Made by a program: the position numbers and the translations under genes
The notes under the pieces: model-generated
Told to the model about the DNA's origin: nothing
Databases searched by the model: none
What the model saw: the letters and a program-made list of their open reading frames with translations, nothing else
Shown here: piece after piece, positions 6,018 through 8,934 of the stretch
Layout: the number at the start of each line of letters is the position of its first letter
Numbering within the stretch: the stretch's first letter is position 1
Source: Eubacterium sp.
Lineage (GTDB): Bacteria > Bacillota > Clostridia > Lachnospirales > Lachnospiraceae
Assembly (NCBI GenBank): GCA_024681495.1
Contig: JAILAS010000041.1
Location: 1 to 8,934 of the forward strand
Reading direction: 5' to 3'
Length of the DNA stretch: 8,934 nucleotides

Positions 6018-8228
6018 ATGAAAAAATTTTGGTACACGTTGGGAAAAGTTCTTTTGTTCTTATTCCTTTTTGTTTGCATTCTTTTATGTTTCACCTATGC
6101 GTGGGTGCTCAGAAACTGGGCGGAGCTCACCGTAGATGAGATCATCTTCCAGCTTTCCGCGCCGCTGACCGGAACCGGCTCGGGAATAATGGGCGGCTAC
6201 ATCAGGACCTGCCTGCTCCCCGCCATTTTCGTCATCGTCGTTCTGGTGGCCGGCTACATCTTCCTACTGAAGAAACTCCAAAAATGGTATCGCATATACC
6301 TGGCCGTCATATCGGCCGCCGTGCTCGCCGTATTTGTTTTCTGCCTGGTATCGGCCGTAAATAAGTTCAACGTCATCACATACCTCAAGTACAGCTCGCG
6401 TGAGTCCGAGTGGATAGAGACCAACTACGTGGATCCCGCGTCCACCGAGATAACCTTCCCCGAGACTAAGCGAAACCTGATATACATCTACCTGGAGTCG
6501 ATGGAGGTCACCTTCAGCGACGAGGCCTCCGGCGGCGCATTCGAGGACAATTACATCCCCACTCTTACCGCACTGGCCGAGGCGAACGAGGACTTCTCCG
6601 GCAGCAGCGAGGTTCTGAACGGTGGAATCTCCATGCCCGGCGGAACCTGGACCATCGCCGCCATGATTTCCGAGACGAGCGGTCTGCCGCTTAAGGTAAA
6701 TTCCAACAACCTCGACAAGATGGATTCCATCTATCCGGAGGTTACCACGCTTGGAGACATCCTCTCCGAGCAGGGATATAACAACGTTCTCATGATCGGT
6801 TCCGACGCCACCTTCGGCGGCCGCAAGCTCTACTTCGGAGAGCACGGCGACTACGAGATGTGCGACTACCAGTGGGCGATCGATCAGGGATACATATCCG
6901 ACGACTATTACCAGTGGTGGGGCTACGAGGATGACAAGCTCTTCGACTACGCGCAGGAGAAGCTGACCAGCCTCGCCTCTTCCGACGAGCCCTTCAACCT
7001 GACTCTCCTCACCGTCGACACGCACTTCCCCAACGGATACGTGTGTGATCGCTGTAAGGATACTTACGACAGCCAGTACGCGAACGTAATCGCCTGCTCC
7101 GACGAACAGGTGACAGAGTTCGTCGAGTGGGTTCAGCAGCAGGACTTCTACGAGGATACGACTATCATCATCTCGGGCGATCATCCCACCATGGATGCTG
7201 ACTTCTGTGAAGACATAGACTCAGACTACCAGAGATCGGTTTACACCTGCTACATAAACGCCGATGCCGAAACCGAGGATTCCACGGCAACGCGCACGTT
7301 CACCACTCTCGACGACTTCCCGACTACCCTCGCGGCGCTCGGATGTGACATCGAGGGCGACAGGCTCGGGCTGGGAACCAATCTCTTCTCCTCCACACCC
7401 ACCCTCGCCGAGGAGTACGGCGTGGACGAGATGTCCACGGAGCTGGAGATGAAGTCCACATTTGTCAACAAGCTGTCGGGCTTTACCCCGTCCACCGAAA
7501 AGATAAACTCCACCGTCACCACGTCGATGACCCTTACCGAAAAGAACAACCTCTACGTGAAGGTATACGACGCCATCGACGGCATGTACGACATAAACTC
7601 CGGCTACCTTAAGGTTACGAACGAGGAGACCGACTACAGCGAGGAGTTCGCCCTGCAGGTGCGCCACGACTACTTTAAGCGGTCGATATCCTGCGAAGAC
7701 CTCTCGGGAATCGTCTACGTCGACGTATACCTGAACGCCGAGGGCGAGGACTACTTCCTGAGACGCCTCACTTATAACCTCGACTGGAGCGGATACAAGG
7801 CGACCCAGGCCGACTACACCAAGTTCCTGGGTACTCTGGGTGAGGGCTACGCCGTGTTCATGACTACCAGGCTTAGCGCCGGCAATGACGTGTCCGTCGA
7901 CGTCCTTAACAACCTCTCGGCCCTCGGCATTGAAACCAAGCTCCGCAGAGACTTCCGCAACAGCTTCCTGGCGGTGCTCATAAACGGCGAGGTGGTCGAC
8001 CAGGGCTTCCGGCGTGAGACGCTCGAATCCTCGGGCACTCTGCCCAACGGCATGGAATACTACGTGCTTAGCTCCGGCAAGTACGCCAGCGAGAACAACA
8101 GCATTCTCATCGACGGCACGGAATACGCTCAGGGCCACAAGGGAATCAGCTACGTAATCGTGGATCTGGAGAAAAACCAGGTCGTAGACAGCGCCTGGTT
8201 CCTGGATAAAAAAGAAAAAGAAAAATAA
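6018..8228 (+). CDS. OpgB/LtaS-like membrane phosphoglycerol transferase (sulfatase fold) with C-terminal extension
   Basis: The 736-residue protein has three predicted membrane spans (about 8-30, 64-84, 92-112) and then a large extracellular part. The catalytic domain (about 150-460) has the alkaline-phosphatase/sulfatase fold used to transfer glycerol phosphate from phosphatidylglycerol. Likely metal and catalytic residues are Glu160 (YLESME), Thr210 in GGTWT (nucleophile), His336 (TVDTHFP), and Asp388 and His389 (SGDHPTMD). Their order and spacing parallel LtaS Glu255, Thr300, His416, Asp475 and His476. The GGTWTIAAMISETSGLPL stretch is closer to OpgB/MdoB than to LtaS. Residues about 490-736 are an added beta-rich region, whose last 135 residues look like an ILEI/FAM3-type domain. 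Whether it makes lipoteichoic acid or decorates another glycan is unknown. GAGGG lies 11 nt before the ATG. The first 25 codons are strikingly AT-rich. It is divergent from dnaX and stands alone. Confidence 0.85.
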   Translation: MKKFWYTLGKVLLFLFLFVCILLCFTYAWVLRNWAELTVDEIIFQLSAPLTGTGSGIMGGYIRTCLLPAIFVIVVLVAGYIFLLKKLQKWYRIYLAVISAAVLAVFVFCLVSAVNKFNVITYLKYSSRESEWIETNYVDPASTEITFPETKRNLIYIYLESMEVTFSDEASGGAFEDNYIPTLTALAEANEDFSGSSEVLNGGISMPGGTWTIAAMISETSGLPLKVNSNNLDKMDSIYPEVTTLGDILSEQGYNNVLMIGSDATFGGRKLYFGEHGDYEMCDYQWAIDQGYISDDYYQWWGYEDDKLFDYAQEKLTSLASSDEPFNLTLLTVDTHFPNGYVCDRCKDTYDSQYANVIACSDEQVTEFVEWVQQQDFYEDTTIIISGDHPTMDADFCEDIDSDYQRSVYTCYINADAETEDSTATRTFTTLDDFPTTLAALGCDIEGDRLGLGTNLFSSTPTLAEEYGVDEMSTELEMKSTFVNKLSGFTPSTEKINSTVTTSMTLTEKNNLYVKVYDAIDGMYDINSGYLKVTNEETDYSEEFALQVRHDYFKRSISCEDLSGIVYVDVYLNAEGEDYFLRRLTYNLDWSGYKATQADYTKFLGTLGEGYAVFMTTRLSAGNDVSVDVLNNLSALGIETKLRRDFRNSFLAVLINGEVVDQGFRRETLESSGTLPNGMEYYVLSSGKYASENNSILIDGTEYAQGHKGISYVIVDLEKNQVVDSAWFLDKKEKEK

Positions 8229-8255
8229 TTCTTCTCCCTTCGGGGCGTAAACCGG

Positions 8256-8284
8256 TTGCTTTTTGGCAAACCTACTGATATAAT
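8256..8284 (+). promoter_or_regulatory. Predicted tRNA-Ser promoter
   Basis: A perfect -10 hexamer TATAAT (8279-8284) lies 17 bp after TTGCTT (8256-8261, 3 of 6 matches to the -35 consensus). The expected transcription start is about 8291. This leaves a leader of about 22 nt that contains a 5-bp hairpin (GGCTC, loop TTATC, GAGCC; 8292-8306) before the mature tRNA. The spacing and position strongly suggest that the tRNA has its own promoter. Confidence 0.65.
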
Positions 8285-8312
8285 ACGACTTGGCTCTTAT
8301 CGAGCCGAGCAT

Positions 8313-8399
8313 GGAGAGCTATCGAAGTGGTCATAACGAGCCGCACTCGAAATGCGGTTGTCCTTTTTGGGCACGTGGGTTCGAATCCCACGCTCTCCG
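8313..8399 (+). tRNA. tRNA-Ser(CGA)
   Basis: The 87-nt class II tRNA folds by eye into a full cloverleaf. The acceptor is GGAGAGC (8313-8319) with GCTCTCC (8392-8398) and discriminator G8399. The D arm has a 3-bp TCG/CGA stem. The anticodon stem CCGCA/TGCGG encloses the loop CTCGAAA, giving anticodon CGA (8348-8350), which reads UCG serine codons. The long variable arm is TGTCC-TTTT-TGGGCA-like (8358-8374), as expected for serine. The T arm is GTGGG-TTCGAAT-CCCAC (8375-8391). CCA is not encoded. A tRNA-Ser near scr and dnaX also occurs in Bacillus subtilis. Confidence 0.96.
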
Positions 8400-8403
8400 C
8401 TTT

Positions 8404-8434
8404 CCCCGGGACTCATCGTCCCGGGGCTTTTTTT
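8404..8434 (+). terminator. Rho-independent terminator after tRNA-Ser
   Basis: A perfect 9-bp stem CCCCGGGAC/GTCCCGGGG (8404-8412 with 8418-8426) has a 5-nt loop, TCATC. After one C it is followed by seven T residues (8428-8434). It starts five bases after the tRNA 3' end. No strong terminator was seen between 8229 and the tRNA, so it may also end read-through transcripts from the transferase gene. Confidence 0.93.
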
Positions 8435-8439
8435 ATTCC

Positions 8440-8474
8440 CCGGACCTTCTCCACTGTCCGGCTCCGCAGTCCGG
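8440..8474. repeat. Short inverted and direct repeat between the two converging terminators
   Basis: CCGGAC (8440-8445) and GTCCGG (8456-8461) form a 6-bp inverted repeat with a 10-nt loop. A second GTCCGG copy follows at 8469-8474, so the first arm could pair with either one. No T tract follows. It lies in the short spacer between the tRNA terminator and the SRP RNA terminator. No function is evident. Confidence 0.4.
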
Positions 8475-8511
8475 CCTCCCCGTGATTTCTCCCGTGAGCT
8501 CCCACACACAT

Positions 8512-8540
8512 AAAAAAATCCACAGCCCGAAGGCTGTGGA
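8512..8540 (-). terminator. Rho-independent terminator of the SRP RNA transcript
   Basis: Read on the minus strand, a perfect 9-bp stem TCCACAGCC/GGCTGTGGA closes a TTCG tetraloop (8540 down to 8519) and runs straight into seven T residues (8518-8512). It lies just downstream of the SRP RNA 3' end, so the primary transcript would need trimming by about 40 nt. It faces the tRNA-Ser terminator, and the two transcripts converge. Confidence 0.93.
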
Positions 8541-8552
8541 CAATCATTCAAC

Positions 8553-8821
8553 AAAACCGCGCATCCCGCTTTGAATCTCTGCAAGATCCGTTACCCGGGC
8601 AGTTAACTCGGCAAAGGCACCCTCACGGCACACGGGAGGTTCCGCTTAGTGCTGCTTCATTCCTGACCTGACACGGTTCACGGATTCCCGTCGCGTAAGA
8701 CCCTCACGTCAACGCCACTTACCCGGGGCAGCAACCTCACAAAAGACCCGGGGCGGGATATCACCCCTGCTGTAGCGGATTGCAGGTACAGGGCACCGCT
8801 AAGGCCCCGGCTGCGCGGTTT
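8553..8821 (-). ncRNA. ffs: Signal recognition particle RNA, long Bacillota form with Alu domain (scRNA)
   Basis: This is the RNA scaffold of the signal recognition particle, binding Ffh to target nascent membrane and secreted proteins. On the minus strand the Alu-domain segment GGTGCCCTGTACCTGCAATC (from about 8796) is nearly identical to Bacillus subtilis scRNA as I recall it, as is GTAAGTGGCGTTGACG further on. The S-domain core reads GTCAGGTCAGGAATGAAGC, then AGCACTAAG. The GGAA tetraloop is at 8663-8660. It is closed by an A-U pair, where C-G is common. The 5' end AAACCGCGCA and the 3' end TGCGCGGTTTT are complementary and close the molecule, which sets the ends at about 8821 and 8553 (about 269 nt). 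This length class includes helices 1-5 of the Alu domain, unlike the 4.5S RNA of proteobacteria. The ends are estimated from pairing. Confidence 0.95.
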
Positions 8822-8825
8822 CTTA

Positions 8826-8854
8826 AATATATCTTTTTTGCGGCATTTTGTCAA
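8826..8854 (-). promoter_or_regulatory. SRP RNA promoter
   Basis: On the minus strand a perfect -35 TTGACA (8854-8849) and a -10 TATATT (8831-8826, 5 of 6 matches) are separated by exactly 17 bp. Transcription would begin near 8819-8820, which matches the SRP RNA 5' end deduced from end pairing. The AT-rich stretch just upstream (about 8857-8870) could act as an UP element. This is the strongest promoter by sequence in the window, as expected for an abundant RNA. Confidence 0.9.
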
Positions 8855-8887
8855 CCGATTTTACTTAATCCCTGCAACATCCCCATA

Positions 8888-8933
8888 CCGTAGGAACACT
8901 AATACTTTTAACTGCGTTCTTAAGCTCCTACGG
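8888..8933. repeat. 46-bp element bounded by an 8-bp perfect inverted repeat
   Basis: CCGTAGGA (8888-8895) and TCCTACGG (8926-8933) are perfect inverted copies separated by 30 AT-rich bases that include the palindrome CTTAAG (8919-8924). No T tract follows on either strand, so it does not look like an intrinsic terminator. It lies upstream of the SRP RNA promoter and at the window edge, where the pairing may continue. It could be a structured RNA end, a protein-binding site or a small mobile-element remnant. No coding region was recognised in 8855-8934. Confidence 0.4.
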
Positions 8934-8934
8934 C

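Noticed and set aside
6264..7184. Minus-strand open frame (306 codons) antisense to the transferase gene
   Set aside because: Shadow of the sulfatase-domain coding sequence, with Val/Leu/Gly-rich low-information protein and no ribosome-binding site noted.
8254..8272. Imperfect hairpin (GGTTGC ... GGCAAACC) as a terminator for the transferase gene
   Set aside because: The stem is interrupted, its T run lies in the loop rather than after the stem, and it overlaps the tRNA -35 region.
7221..8312. Long minus-strand open frame (363 codons) antisense to the transferase gene
   Set aside because: The plus-strand gene has clear catalytic motifs over this region. The antisense frame has no recognisable domain, extends over the tRNA promoter region, and is explained by GC-biased third positions.
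8512..8540. TCCACA/TGTGGA as additional DnaA boxes
   Set aside because: These bases form a perfect terminator stem with a TTCG loop and T tract, so the resemblance is coincidental.
8290..8584. Small open frames on both strands over the tRNA and terminators
   Set aside because: They overlap a complete tRNA cloverleaf, two intrinsic terminators and the SRP RNA 3' end, so coding is not credible.

Overview
The window reads as a piece of a fairly GC-rich (third-codon-position GC-biased) Bacillota chromosome. It most resembles Clostridia, and Lachnospiraceae-like bacteria seem likely. The evidence is the conserved dnaX - YbaB/EbfC - recR block, the long Bacillus/Clostridium-type SRP RNA with an Alu domain, a nearby tRNA-Ser, an Orn/Lys/Arg decarboxylase-family gene followed directly by a guanylate-kinase-like gene, and a tRNA without encoded CCA. 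The same neighbourhood (tRNA-Ser, scr, dnaX, yaaK, recR, yaaO) lies close to oriC in Bacillus subtilis. The taxonomic placement is inference.

Layout. Positions 1-5859 are a tightly packed minus-strand operon. In transcription order it holds dnaX (5859-4216), the YbaB/EbfC nucleoid protein (4202-3855), recR (3839-3222), a membrane-anchored D-Ala-D-Ala carboxypeptidase (3219-1762), a YaaO-like PLP decarboxylase/aminotransferase-fold enzyme (1768-356) and a guanylate-kinase-like protein that runs off the left edge (356-1). Gene junctions are 2-15 bp gaps or 1-7 bp overlaps, so co-transcription and translational coupling are likely. Positions 5860-6017 are a divergent promoter region. A single plus-strand gene (6018-8228) encodes an OpgB/LtaS-type membrane phosphoglycerol transferase (sulfatase fold) with a long extracellular C-terminal extension.

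Positions 8229-8934 hold no convincing protein gene but are full of RNA features. These are a promoter, tRNA-Ser(CGA) and its terminator on the plus strand, facing a roughly 270-nt SRP RNA with a near-consensus promoter and its own terminator on the minus strand. A 46-bp element bounded by an 8-bp inverted repeat lies at the right edge and is unexplained.

The genes combine replication and repair (clamp-loader tau/gamma subunit, RecR, YbaB) with envelope functions (PG carboxypeptidase, lipid-linked glycerol-phosphate transfer) and protein targeting or translation (SRP RNA, tRNA-Ser). The two observations most worth following up are a dense cluster of DnaA-box sequences inside the decarboxylase coding region (1254-1397), which includes the gene's only two TTA leucine codons, and an extended -10 promoter placed so close to the dnaX start codon that the mRNA would be leaderless or nearly so.
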